From NCBI GenBank assembly GCA_900491605.1, contig UESW01004771.1, positions 602,958 to 666,957 of the forward strand: a stretch of DNA of 64,000 nt, written 5' to 3'. The notes beneath the pieces are model-generated. The model was given only the letters and a program-made list of their open reading frames with translations. It searched no databases and was not told the origin of the DNA. Positions 1-11,084 of this stretch are shown piece after piece (positions within the stretch are counted from its first letter, which is position 1; each line of letters opens with the position of its first letter). Source of the DNA: Calamus simplicifolius (lineage: Eukaryota > Streptophyta > Magnoliopsida > Arecales > Arecaceae). A program made the translations under genes and the position numbers.

Positions 1-637
1 CAAACCCTAAACCCTGAAACCCCCCAGTCCTGCTGGGCTTGGGCGTTCGACCGCTCCGAGGGTTTTGGGTTTAGCCGTTTAGGTAAACGGTGGTTGGGTA
101 TCAACTCGTATAAAAGGACTAAGCTGTCCCTTTGATATGAATCCTACTCGATGATCCATTATGGGTATATTCGCTATTTAACTGATAGTTGTTGGCATCC
201 AAACATAATAAAAAAATAAAACTATAAAAATGTTTATGATCTTGATGTTTAATTCAATAAATAAATCCAAGCATACATTCAGGTTATCTGTGCTTGAACA
301 ATCAATTTATTGTGAAAATTACGTTATCGTAAAAATATGATAACAGAATTACCATCAAGATGTGAGGTTGTCACTTGTTGAAAACTTTTTAACATCAAAA
401 TTTTTGGTAAAACACCCACCACAACAGCAGAACGAATGGACGGTAGGCTGGGACTTTGGTGTCACTTAAAAACGGCCTCCACTCACGCCTTTGTTTGGAT
501 TATATCCTCGGTAAGTTCTTTTGCGGAAGGGTCTCTTTATGACAAGTGTCCGCAATCTCAACGGTCCCAATCTCATCGAGGTTATCCAATGGACAATAAA
601 GAATTCCTCAACAGTTTCAATCTCCTCCTTTGATTTT
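1..637. other. Unassigned flank left of element A
   Basis: No recognisable gene. The first ~25 bases carry two CCCTAAA-like units (a telo-box-like motif), far too few for telomeric repeat. A TATAAAAGG string sits near 110-119, with no convincing ORF behind it. Short ORFs here have no recognisable domain. The stretch ends at the GAAAT target-site duplication of the adjacent retrotransposon, so it is the sequence into which that element inserted. Confidence 0.5.
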
Positions 638-642
638 GAAAT
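638..642. repeat. Target-site duplication of element A, left copy (GAAAT)
   Basis: GAAAT directly precedes the TGAT start of the left LTR and is identical to 13842-13846. This fixes both outer boundaries of element A. Confidence 0.85.
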
Positions 643-2055
643 TGATAATGTCTGATCATCTTAAGCTGATGTTCTTAAGCATCAATGAAAGTATCATCAA
701 ATTGCTGAAGAAGCTTTGCTCTGACGTTGAGATTTGCAAGAAGTCTCGAGAACCAGTATTTCGACAGGAACCCTCAACGCTCAAATTAGTGATCAGAATC
801 ATAGCCGTGAGCTTGAAGAAGCTCGAGATTAGAAAGAAGATGATCCAAAAACTCCTTCAAATGTTTTAGTGCTCATACCTTCATCAGGGGTCCCTATTAT
901 CCATTTTATTGGTACTTGAGGTCTATGTAACTTGCTTCGAAAGCTTTGGAATCTCATAATGATCCATAACTTTTGCCAATAGAATGTCAGAACTAGTAGG
1001 ATTTACCCCATCTGAATTGAATGATTGGTACTTTTTATGACAGATGACGAATATGTGGGCCTATCTTGATCAAAGTCATTAATGCTTCATGATGGATTGT
1101 GATTTCTTGGGTTCATCTTGATCAGAGTCATTAATACTTCATGATAGATTGTGACTTCTTGGCCTTGCACTGGAATCGATGGAGATTGTCTTATTAGACG
1201 TATATGACTCATAGATGGTCGGTGGGTCCAGCCTTGCCAGAAGTGAAAGCTTGCTAGGGAAGCTGAAGTTAGTCTTGAAAATAAAACAAAATAAAAATAG
1301 GGGCCGCTCAAGAATAGGGGCCGCTTCAGGGCCAATCATGAAGCCGGGGCCGCCTAGGAGTCGGAGCCACCTTAGGACCGCTCAGGAACAGGGGCCGCTT
1401 CAGGGCCGATCATGAACTGGGGCCGCCTAAAAGCCGGGACCGCATAGGAGCCGAGACCGCTTTGAGGCCGCTCAGGAATAGGGGCCACTTCAGGACCAAT
1501 CATGAACTGGGGCCACCTAGAAGCCGGGACCGCTTAGGAGCCAGGGCCGCTTTGGGGCAGCTCAGGAACAGGGGCCACTTCAGGGCCGATCATAAACTGG
1601 GCCGCCTAAAAGCTGGGACCGCCTAGGAGCCGGAGCCGCTTTAGAGCCGCTCAGGAATAGGGGCCACTTCAGGGCCAACCATAACTGGGGCCGCCTAGGA
1701 GTCGGAGCTACTTTGGGGCCACTCAGGAACATGGGCTACTTCAAGGCAGCCGATCATGAACTAGGGCCGTCTAGAAGCCGGACCGCCTAGGATTCTGGGC
1801 CGCTTTGGGGCCACTCAGGAATAGGGGCCGCTTCAGGGCTAATCATGAACTAGAGCTGCTTGGGAGTCGGGACCACCTAGGAGCCGGGGCCACTTTGGGG
1901 CCACTCAGGAACAGGGGCCACTTTAGAGCTGATCATGAACTAGGGCGCCTAGAAGCTGAGACCGCCTAGGAGCCGGGGCCGTTGTTATCCTAGCTACTCT
2001 CGTTATTAGGTAATTTTGGTCGTTAACCCTCACATGACTTTTATCAGCCATATCA
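643..2055 (-). repeat. Element A 3' LTR (1413 bp)
   Basis: It pairs with 12607-13841. The shared left part (from about 649) includes TGTCTGATCA and the hairpin GAGCTT-GAAG-AAGCTC at 808-823. The shared right end reads AGCCATATCA here and AGCCACATCA in the partner. It is ~178 bp longer than the partner, about two units of the internal ~90-bp tandem array. The polypurine tract lies immediately to its right, which makes this the 3' LTR of a minus-strand element. Confidence 0.85.
1296..1985. repeat. ~90-bp tandem array inside element A 3' LTR
   Basis: About eight degenerate units. Each contains GGGGCCGC, an ATCATGAACT-like core, and CCTAGGAGCC followed by GCTCAGGAA. The ATCATGAACT-like core recurs near 1331, 1405, 1497, 1588, 1676, 1751, 1840 and 1929, a spacing of roughly 75-92 bp. 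The unit is GC-rich compared with the rest of the LTR. ORFs crossing it have no recognisable domain. Confidence 0.85.
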
Positions 2056-2078
2056 TATGCCCCCCCGCTCCTGAGTCT
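2056..2078 (-). other. Polypurine tract of element A
   Basis: On the minus strand this reads as a purine-rich run with seven consecutive G (GGAGCGGGGGGGCATA) directly before the 3' LTR. That is where second-strand synthesis would be primed. It matches in position and composition the tract at 27243-27262 in element B. Confidence 0.75.
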
Positions 2079-2453
2079 TGGCGCTCACGCACGCAGCGTG
2101 TGCCAAGAGAAAGGAGCGCAAACTCCCCTGCTCGCCATAAATTAGTGGAGGCAAGTACGTGTCCTTGAGAAGGTAAAGTCTTTTCGAAGTCTTCTCATCA
2201 TTTAAGGAATGGCATCAAAAGTGATGTGGTCTGCGAGGGGATTGAGGAAAATATTCTTGAGCAACGAAAAAGGGTGGAGTGTCATTATTGGATTGTTCCT
2301 ATCTTTGTCCCATCATTGAGTACAGATCGCGCCATTTATGCCCCACCGAAGCATCGTATCTTGATCGATGGAGGGTTTGCAGATAGCTGGACGGTATCTT
2401 CATTCATGAATCTCCACATGGCACTGTAGTAGGTGGGATATTCAAAAATTATG

Positions 2454-2460
2454 TATAAAG
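2454..2460 (+). promoter_or_regulatory. TATA box candidate for the antisense gene in element A
   Basis: TATAAAG lies ~190 bp upstream of the first in-frame ATG (2645) of the plus-strand gene and is followed by a pyrimidine-rich leader. No other TATA match of similar quality lies between the LTR and that ATG. Promoter function is inferred from position only. Confidence 0.4.
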
Positions 2461-2644
2461 ACTGTTCTGCCCGCCCTTCGGGCCTTTCATACCCTCATTG
2501 TCTCCCTTGTGCTTTCTTCGTCTTCTGAGCCTTCTAAGTTTCAAGCTTTTGCCTTTGTCCCTTTGATCTCCAGATTAATCCCCTTTACTTTCTTTGCTTT
2601 TTCCTTCCATAGATTCTGATTCTCGTAGGAAAGGTAAGGGTCCC

Positions 2645-4921
2645 ATGGTTGAACCCTCTTGGGAGGAGATCCTTCAGGCACGGCGCCGAGCTCCTGGTGG
2701 TATCTCCATCCGCGGTCGCCCGACGATCACCGCCCAACCACCACCTAGGGCCTCTTCTCCTCCTCATAAGGCTTCCTCTCCTCCTCCTAGGGCTTCTCCT
2801 CTTCCCCCTAGAGTTTCTCCTTCGCCCTCTAGGGTTTCCTCTTGATCATCTAGCCGCATGGCATCTCCGTCGACTATCCTCTCTAAGTCTGCAAGTTTGG
2901 AGAGGATAGTCTCCACCATGACTACCCAAGACATAAAGAACCTTAGGGCTCAATATGAAATTCCTGATAGTGTCTACATCTTTGCTCTCCGCTTTGGTGA
3001 CAAGGTAACCTCCAGACAGTCTGGTGGGATTGCCTTGTACGAAGAATTTTTTAAGAGCGGGCTTCATCTTTCTCTTCATCCATTCTTTATAAATCTCCTA
3101 GATAGGTATGACCTTGTTCCGGCATAGCTACTTCGAATTCATTCGGATTATCTGTGCCTTTATTATTCTCTGTTATTTTTATGGCATCCATGCCGAGTTT
3201 CTTTATTTCGGGCATTGTATAAACTTCGTAACCCCGATAAGGCTGGGTGGTGGAGCTTTGCCTTTAGGCCCAAAAAAACCGTTAAACTTGACCTACCCTC
3301 CAAAATCAAGGGATGAAAATCCAATTTTTCTATATTCATTTGGAGGGGGTGAAGACGGACTGGGGCATTTTCAATACTAGTCCTAATAAGAAAGCGACTA
3401 TAAATGAGGAAGACCGAGAGATTTTTTATGCACTGATCTCATCCGATCTTCCTTCCTGCAGGGATCTTCCGTCGGAGGACAACCTCTGTGATGCTGGCAT
3501 AGCGCCAGCAGCCGGTGCAGTACCGATGCAGCCCACACCGGCACCCGGTGAGCACCATATCCTTAGTCATCATTCATTCCTTTATTTTTATTTTATTTTT
3601 CTTTTTTTGTTTAATGGTCTTCGTTTCCTTATGCAGCAATGAAGTTTTCTTCTGATTTTTTAGTGGTGGGCCTTCGCAAAAGAAAAGAGACCACCGGTGA
3701 CATGGTGAGGGCAAAACCTAAGAAGGCTTATCGGGAAAAACAGGGCAGTCATCCTAATCGGCCACAGCTCCTTCCGCTGCTCCTAAGGCTGCCAGAGTGG
3801 AAGAGCCAAGAAGGAAGGATCCCCCCACTGAAGTACCAGCAGCAGGTGTTCCTTATATGGAAGTCAAGGCAGGGCCATCAAGGGAAGAACCCTTGGCCCC
3901 CGTCGAACCCGAATGTAAGGCCATGCCGGAGGTAGGGTTGGGATGCCTTTGGTGGCGAAAGTCGAGGATGATACCTCGCCAGCCACCCAACCGATGTCGG
4001 AGGAAGATGGGATGTCCCCTACCAACAAACCCAGAGTCAGCCCTCCCAAGTGATGGCGACGAATCGTGGTCGCTGGCGGAGCATGTACTAAGGTGGTCCA
4101 GCCTCCTAGGCTTCCAGCGAGCTTCGCTGCTTGCCTATTGCCGATGCTCTTGACACTTTGTTCACCGCTGCCCTTCAGGTATGTCTATTGATTTTGTTTC
4201 TCTTTTATTTTAATCTTAATCGAGTTTCTAACCGATTACTTTGCACAAATGTCCAACAACCTCTTTATCTTCCGGGATATCTGCGCCGAGGCCACCAAAA
4301 CCCGAGTCGGCACCTTGGCTAAGGAATTGGTTGAGGTTCAGATCCAAGAGAAGAAGGTGGCCAGTGAGCTCCGAGCCGCTCAAGAGGGGAGCCGCTTTTT
4401 GAAAGCCTAGGCAGAGGAAGCCGAGAGCAAGGCCAGAGTCGCCAGGTCAAGCTGGTGGATGCCATAATAAGGCTAAGGGAGAAGCTGGAAAGCGCTCTCC
4501 TCAGGTTGGAGCATGTGAGGAGAGAGCTAATAAGCCGAATCTGAGGCCCAAGCCACCGTGGAGAAGTTGGCCATCGCAGAGGCAGATGCCCAGACCTTCT
4601 GGGAGAATCAAACCGCCGTCGAGGCTCAGGTCCGTGAGATAGTAAAAAAATTGGCTGCCGCCGAAGTCCAAGTTGTGAAGAAGGTGGCCGCCACCGAGGC
4701 TCGAGCTCGGGAGGCATGGAGCAGTACAAAGGTTCTACTGCCTTTGCTGCGAGTTGAGTGAAGCGGCTATGGACGCCTTCTCCCACGGCTTCGAGAGGTA
4801 TAAAGAGAAGGTCTTGCGGACCTTTAAAATAAGTGGTCTGGAATGCCTTCGGCCTCAGGATGAAGAGGGGGATCTGGAGAGCAGCGACACCAAAGATGGG
4901 TCGGGACCCTCCGAACCTTAG
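2645..4921 (+). pseudogene. Antisense intron-containing gene of element A (gypsy-type transposon protein, PF04195-like), degenerate
   Basis: It runs opposite to gag-pol, between pol and the 3' LTR. The N-terminal part (2645-3127) is one frame with an internal TGA at 2843-2845. It opens with a Pro/Ser-rich segment, then a domain containing FKSGLHLSLHPFFINLL, which resembles the plant 'putative gypsy type transposon' family (Pfam PF04195; a match from memory). After a TAG at 3125-3127 the same frame continues, then shifts near 3310. A canonical GT-AG intron (3548-3636) separates it from a basic, Lys/Arg-rich exon. A second donor occurs at 4178, but the expected acceptor has lost its AG. The 3' part (about 4300-4760) is Ala/Glu-rich and predicted coiled coil. 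The C-terminus around 4768-4921 is acidic and ends in TAG. Its function in the element is unknown. Stops and frameshifts make it a pseudogene. Confidence 0.6.
3548..3636 (+). other. Predicted GT-AG intron in the antisense gene
   Basis: The 89-bp segment has donor GTGAGC, a T-rich body typical of plant introns and acceptor TTATGCAG. The flanking sequence changes sharply from GC-balanced coding-like to T-rich and back. An intron on this strand can persist because the element's genomic RNA is the opposite strand. Not confirmed by transcript data. Confidence 0.55.
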
Positions 4922-5229
4922 AGTTTATTTCTTTTCTATTTTTCAAATGCTTTGTAATCCAACTAATGTCAGTCTTTTGTATAACATTATCATTAGATTA
5001 AGGAAAGAAAAATTTATTTAAACATAATGAACTTATCTTCTTTGTAGCACCTTAGTCTTTTGGTGATTATATCTTGGCTTTAGCCTTCAGAATCGACAAG
5101 GTATACCTTCAGTCTCTCGAGTACATTCAGAGAGTTGGAAATTTGGTGCACTTATAGGAATATTTTGGGTTTGCCTTAGTCTCCCAAGTTTTTGTCAAGT
5201 GTTCCTCGGATACTAATAGCAGCCATCAC
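4922..5229. other. 3' flank of the antisense gene
   Basis: AT-rich sequence following the antisense gene's stop codon, with several T-runs and no ORF of interest. A similar stretch (an AATG-ACTTA-CTTGTAGC-like string) occurs near 29030 in element B, suggesting the two elements share this segment. It probably holds the 3' UTR and polyadenylation region of the antisense gene. Confidence 0.35.
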
Positions 5230-6970
5230 TCTAGGGATTCCTTGGTGCCATCCCGGGAGTTGACTCGGGGCCATCGAGACCGTAGGAATTGAATCACCTC
5301 GGGGGTTTCTCGATGCCAGCTCAGGGTTTTCTTATGATCATGGGCCACCGAGGTCCTTTTAAAAACTACCATGAGGTTTCTCGATGCTGGTGGGAGTTTG
5401 AGTTGGGGCCGTAGGGAATTGAACCACCTCGGGGGTTTCTCAGTGCCGGCCTGAGGGTTTCCTAACGATCATGGGGCCGCCGAGGTCCTTTTGAAAACTA
5501 CCACAGAGGTTTCTCGGTGCTAGCCCAGGAGTTTGACTCAGGGCTGCTGAGACCGTAGGAATTGAACCACCTCGGGGTTTTTCGGTGCCGACCCAGGGGT
5601 TTCCTAATGATCATGGGGCCACCGAGGTCCTATTGAAAACTACCACAGGGTTTCTCGGTGCCGGCTTGGGAGTTTGACTCGGGGCCGAGACCGTAGGAAT
5701 TGAACCACTTCGAGAGTTTTTGGTGCCGGTCCGAGGGTTTCCTTACGATCATGGGGCCATCGAGGTCCTTTTGAAAACTACCATAGGGGTTTCTCAGTGA
5801 CGGCCCGAGAGTTTACTCGAGGCTGCCGAGATCGTAGGAATTGAACCACCTTGGAGGTTTCTCGGTGCTGGCCTAGGGGTTTCCTTATGATCATGGGGCC
5901 ATCGAGGTCCTTTTAAAAACTAACATGGAGATTTCTCGGTGTGGGCCCAAGAGTTTGACTCAGGACCATCGAGACCGTAGGAATTGAACCACCTCAAGGG
6001 TTTCTCGGTGCTGACCTGAGGGTTTCCTTACGATCATGGGGTCATCGAGGTCCTTTTGAAAACTATCACGGAGGTTTCTCAGTGCCAGCCCAGAGTTTGA
6101 CTCGGTCACCAAGACCATAGGAATTGAACCATCTCGAGGGTTTCTTGGTGTTGATCCGAGGGTTTTCTTATGATCATGGGGCCGCCGAGGTCCTTTTAAA
6201 AACTACCATGGGGGTTTCTTGATGCCGGCCCGGGAGTTTGACTCGTGGCCGCTGAGACCGTAGGAATTGAACCATCTCAAAGGTTTCTCGGTGCCAATCC
6301 AGGGGTTTTCTTATGATCACGGGCTGCGGAGGTCCTTTTGAAAACTACCACGAGAGTTTCTCATACCGGCCTGAGAGTTTGACTCGGGACCACCGAGACG
6401 TAGAAATTGAACCACCTTGGGGGTTTCTTGGTGCCGACCCGATAGTTTGACTCGGGCCTCCCGAGACCGTCGAATTGAACCACCTCGAGGGTTTCTCGGT
6501 GCCGGCCCGAGGGCTTTCTTATGATCATGGGGCTGCCGAGGTCCTTTTGAAAACTACCATGGGGGTTTCTCAGTACCGGGTCAGAGTTTGACTTGGGACT
6601 GTCGAGACCATAGAAATTGAACCACCTTGGGATTTCTCGGTGCTGGCTTGGGGGTTTCCTTACGATCACGAGACTGATGAGGTCCTTTTAAAAACTACCA
6701 TAGGAGTTTCTCGATGCCAGCTCGGGAGTTTGACTCGGGGCCGCCGAGACCGTTAGAATTGAATCACCTCGGGGGTTTTTCGATGCCGACCTGGGTGTTT
6801 CCTTACAATCACGGGGCTGCCAAGGTTCTTTTGAAAACTATCATGGGGTTTCTCAATGCTGGCCCAGAATTTGACTCAGGGCTACCCAGTCTATAGGAAT
6901 TAAACCATCTCAGGGGTTTCTCGGCGCCAGCCCAGGGGTTTCCTTATGATCACGGGGCCACCAACATCCT
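5230..6970. repeat. 141-bp dimeric tandem array in the 3' UTR of element A
   Basis: The anchor string GAGGTCCTTTT (or a close variant) recurs near 5351, 5482, 5624, 5762, 5904, 6047, 6187, 6329, 6538, 6679 and 6821, mostly 138-144 bp apart. Each unit is a dimer of two related ~70-bp monomers that share GGTTTCTCGGTGCCGGCC. One monomer continues with a GATCATGGGGCC string, the other with GTTTGACTCGGGGCC. The 209-bp gap before 6538 fits three monomers instead of two. Arrays in this position are documented for Tat-lineage elements and can seed satellite DNA. The short ORFs inside are repeat artefacts. Confidence 0.9.
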
Positions 6971-7030
6971 TTTAAAAATTTTCAAACTAAATAGAAGGAT
7001 GAAATTGAAAATTTTTCTTATATTCATTGG

Positions 7031-8190
7031 CTAAGTACACTCACTATTGATAATACCAACGAAGGTTGTCCGCATTCCAATTACGTGGAATCGCCCGCCC
7101 ATCGAGCTTCTCGAGTCGGTATGCTCCTTGGCGAAGTACTTCGATAACTCGATAGGGCCCCTCCCAATTTGAAGATAGCTTGCCTCCTTTGGTTGGCTTG
7201 AATACCTAGCCTTTCTGAGGATTAAATTTCCTGGGCGAAATGTCTTGAGGCATATTTGGGCATTATAATATTTTGCTGCTTGTTGGCAGAATATAGCCAT
7301 TCTGAGCTGTGCTTGGTCCTATGCCTCATCGATAAGATTGAGGTTAGCCCTTAGCGGATCAGAATTATCTTCTTCATTATATGATTCTACCCGAAGGCTT
7401 GGAAGACCAATTTCACCAGGATGACCATTTCAGATCCGAAGATGAGGCTAAAAGGAGTCTCTCATATGAGGACTCTTAGAGTCATGTGGTATGCCCATAA
7501 TGCACTTAGGAGTTCCTCCACCTATTTACCTTTAAACTCATCTAGTCAAAAGGAGTCTCTCCTATGGGGACTCTTAGATCATGTGGTATGCCCATAATAC
7601 ACTTAGGAGTTCCTCCACCTATTTGCCTTTAAACTCATCTAGTCAGGTTCTAAGTCCCCAAAGGATGGTCTGATTCATGACTTCTACTTCTCCATTTCTG
7701 TGGATGTCCAATAGAAATAAATCGGTGGCAAATACCCTGTTTGGTGCAAAAAGCTTTGAACGTAGCATTATCGAATTGGTGACCGTTATTGGTGATAATA
7801 GTATGAGATAGGCCAAACTGGCAGATAATAGATTTTTGAAGAATGCTTTCACCTTGCTCTTGTTGATTTTGGCTAACGAATGGACTTTAACCCATTTGGT
7901 TAAGTAGTCGATGGCGATAAGTAAGAACCTCTGTTGACCTGAAGCTGGGGGGAATAGTCCAAGTATATCCATTCCCTACTGAGCGAAAGGCTACGAAGCA
8001 GAGAGCGAACTTAGCTGAGAGGCCGGCTGTCGCTAGATATTGGAATATCGCTGGCAACTGTCGCACTTCTGGACTAGTTTGGCATCATCTTTCTGCATAG
8101 TGAGCAAATAATACCCCTGGCGAAGAGCTTTGTGCGCTAGTGATCTGCCCCCCAAATGGTTCCCACATATGCCCTCATGGATCTCTCTGA
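7031..8190 (-). pseudogene. Element A integrase (degenerate)
   Basis: On the minus strand the sequence runs from a zinc-binding-like region (around 8020-8190, with a GGRSLA-like string and paired Cys) to the catalytic core (7643-7972, starting MDILGLFPPASGQQ, with AIDYLTKWVKVHSLAKI). It ends in a C-terminal segment (7031-7300) containing AKYYNAQICLKTFRPGNL, typical of plant Ty3/gypsy integrases. No chromodomain follows, which fits Tat rather than chromoviruses. The frame is broken several times, including by a 98-bp tandem duplication at 7450-7645. It would have joined element cDNA to host DNA; not functional now. Confidence 0.75.
7450..7645. repeat. 98-bp tandem duplication inside integrase of element A
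   Basis: Two nearly identical head-to-tail copies start with AAAAGGAGTCTCTC at 7450 and 7548. The period of 98 bp is not a multiple of three, so the duplication shifts the integrase frame. Few differences separate the copies, suggesting it arose after or shortly before the element lost function. Confidence 0.85.
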
Positions 8191-8310
8191 ATATATAGTT
8201 GGCATCTATAGGACTGACACATTTGAGGAAGGGATAAGAGAAAGACTTCTTGTATAACTGCTCATTCAGTAATATAAATTTAAAAGCCCTCCACTTGAGT
8301 AGCCTGGCTT

Positions 8311-9403
8311 CTATAGGATTAGTGGGGAGAGTACGTTAGTAAGATAGTGGATATAAGCCTCCATCAATGTTGACTCCTGAGTCACTAGTAGAACTTCTTC
8401 CACTATGTCAATACTCGGGAGCTCCAGATGCTCAACATATATTCTCCCCAATGCGTTATCCACCAAAGTAGCTAGACGAGACAAGTTATCGGCTCTAGTA
8501 TTTTCGCCCCTAGGAATATAACTGATAGTGAAATAAGCCAATGAAGAGGTCAATGACTTGACCTTATTTAATACGAGACATAATGGGGTCTCGAGCCTCA
8601 TATTCCTTGATTATTTGTCCGAAGATGAGTTGAGAGCGGTGAAGGCCCTAAGGTGCTTCACTCCGAACTCCTGCGCAAGCTTAATTTCAGTCAATAAGGT
8701 CATACTCGGCTTATTATTTATAGTTTTAAAGAGAAATCAAAGAGCGTACTTTAATACTACGCCCTTTGGATTTGTAAGGATAAGGCCAGCTCCACTTCCC
8801 TGAGAGTTGGAGGCACCATCGACATGAAGGATCTAAGCCTCCATCGCATCTTCATCAGCATCTGAACATATCATTAGGAAGTCCTTAGGGTGCTCTTCCA
8901 TCCAGGTGCATTCCACCAAAAAGTCTGCTAGCATCTTGGACTTTAGGGCAGACCGGGATTGAAATGAAGATCGAATTCTTTCAATTTGATTGCCATTTTG
9001 CTAGCCGACCTAAAGTGTGAGGGCAAGCCAGAACAGCTCTAAGAGGCTGGTCTGTGAGTACCACAATCGAATGGGCTTGAAAGTATGGCCTGAGACACTG
9101 AGTGAAGATGATTAAACCAAAAATATTTTTTTTAGGTCTGGAGTACCTGACCTTCGCATCATGGTGCACTTTGCTGGTGTAATAGATGGGCTTTCTATGC
9201 TCCATCAGGTCAAGGCGTACCAAAACAGAACTGACGACCTCTAGGGAGGTGGCAAAATAAAGGAAGAGCTTTTCTCCTTTATTTGGCTTTGATAGTAGTG
9301 GCGGTGTGGATAAAAATTTCTTCAGCTCTTTGAAGGCTTTTTGACAACTTTTTATCCACTCGAAGCCATTTGCCTTTTGTAGGGCTTTGAAGAAGGGCAG
9401 CAT
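8311..9403 (-). pseudogene. Element A RNase H region (degenerate)
   Basis: The segment 8981-9403 (minus) holds the RT-RNase H connection and early RNase H, with HRKPIYYTSKVHHDAKVRYS and IVVLTDQPLRAVLA, which align by eye with plant Ty3/gypsy polyproteins. The segment 8311-8601 has an RNase H C-terminal style string, YIPRGENTRADNLSRLA. The part between them is out of frame. RNase H would remove the RNA template during reverse transcription. Confidence 0.72.
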
Positions 9404-9605
9404 CTCTCAGCTGATCTTGATAAGAACCAGCTTAGAGCGGCCACTCTTTCAGTGAGCCATTGCATCTTTTTATTGACTGGTTGCCTCATGTCAAGGATAT
9501 CTTGTATCTTCTTTAGATTTTCCTTAATCCCTCGTTAGGTTACCAAAAAGCCAAGAATTTTTCGGCAGTGGCCCCAAATGCACACTTGCGAGGGTTAAGC
9601 TTTAT

Positions 9606-10200
9606 TTAGTGGTGCCAGAGGTTACTGAATGTTTCTTCTAAATCGGTAACATGGTTGGTGATGCAGGTGCTCTTAGTTAGCATATGATCCATATACACCT
9701 CCATGTTGTGCCCAATCTGGTCTTTAAAGACCTTATTCATCAGTCTATGATAAGTAGCCCCTGCATGATTCAACCCAAAGGGCATTATCTTATAGCAATA
9801 GATACCTTTCTTGGTGATAAAAGAGATGTTTTCTTCATCCGTCAGATCCATCTTTATTTGGTTGTACCCAAGAAGGCATCCATGAAGCTGAGGAGTTCAT
9901 GGCAGATATAGAGTCCATCAATTGATCAATCTGTGGTAATAGAAAGCTGTCTTTAGGACATGCTTTATTGAGATCGATAAAGTCGATGCAGATTCTTCAA
10001 CTTCCTCTGGCCTTTCGCACCATCATCATATTGGCCAACCAGTCTAGGTATTGTGCTTCTTGGATATGGCCGGCAGCAAGCAGCTTGTCGACCTCTTCAT
10101 CAACGGATCTTTGCCGCTCGAGGGCAAAACTTCTCTTCTTTTCTCAGATAGGCCGGTACTTTGGATCAACATTAAGATTATGAGTAATTACCTTCGAAGG
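9606..10200 (-). pseudogene. Element A reverse transcriptase (degenerate)
   Basis: The open part (9606-9851, minus) includes YKIMPFGLNHAGATYHRLMN, the conserved Ty3/gypsy RT block, followed by VYMDHMLTKS at the catalytic site. The family consensus there has two adjacent Asp; the second is His here, which by itself should abolish activity. Higher coordinates (to ~10200) continue RT in broken frames, with the usual ...ACPKD... type region visible. Confidence 0.75.
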
Positions 10201-10422
10201 GATGCTGGACAAGTCTGCAGCTAACCAGGTGAAGACATCTGAGTTTACCTATAAGAAAGTAAAAAGTTGATTCTCCATCTCCAGGGAAAGAAGCTTGCTG
10301 ATTTGTACAGTCTTCATAGGATCGTCCCCCAGCGGGTAGGATAATAAGTGCTTGGCAAACTCTCCCCTTCTTTCAGATTCTCTGGGATCTAGCAGCACCG
10401 AGGCCAGTGGAATCACCGCCTC

Positions 10423-10973
10423 CTAAGGGCTGGGAGCCATATGATAGTATAGTTGCACTGGATTTTGCTTCCTACGTATCTTGTCAATTCCTCCACTAGT
10501 AGAAAATCTCATGAGCGGGCATTTAGTATATATCACCGCATCCAAGAGGTTTAAGTTAGGCCGACCAAGGATGGCATTGTAAGCCAAGGGCACTTGGGCC
10601 ACTAAAAATCTTATTAGGACAGTGCTCTGGCACGGTGGACTCTGTCGTGACTGATAGAGTAATTTTGCCTTCACCTTCACTGAATCTCCTTTGAACCCAA
10701 TGAGGGGTATGGTCACTAGTTAGAGAGAGCTAGGAGATAAGTTCATCCAAACAAAAGCATCATAAATGAGGATGTTAGTGGAGCTTCCACTATCATCAAA
10801 ATTCTTTTTACAGGATGTTTAGCGATTGTCATGGAGACAATGATGCTATCATCATTCATATTACCCCTCCCCCCTCCCCCCGCTAATTTTCCTTTAGAGA
10901 AAGGGATTACATTTTCTATTCTCTCCTCACTCCTCAATCTTTTGGAAGGCGTAGCTGCCCTCCAGGAAAGCAT
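10423..10973 (-). pseudogene. Element A aspartic protease (degenerate)
   Basis: On the minus strand a DSGSS active-site string sits near 10783, one base out of frame with the upstream ORF (10743-10973). The downstream part (10423-10716) contains YNAILGRPNLNLL, the conserved C-terminal block of plant gypsy proteases. The order gag-protease-RT is as expected. A single frameshift separates the active site from the gag side. It would cleave the element's own polyprotein. Confidence 0.72.
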
Positions 10974-11084
10974 GCCTACGGTGCACTCCGTCGGAGCATT
11001 ATCGACGTTGGCTTGAGCAGGCGGAGTCCCATTAGAGTCGAGATGACCGAAGGTTCCCTCATCTGGGTAAACTTTCCGAGGTAG

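Noticed and set aside
1..25. CCCTAAA-like units at the very start, suggesting a telomere
   Set aside because: Only about two units, then unrelated sequence; at most a telo-box-like motif.
1087..1415. ORFs on both strands at the start of the LTR array
   Set aside because: Inside the LTR of element A; mirror-image frames over GC-rich repeats.
5230..6970. Regular array considered as a CRISPR-like locus
   Set aside because: Head-to-tail dimeric repeats with no unique spacers, inside a plant retrotransposon.
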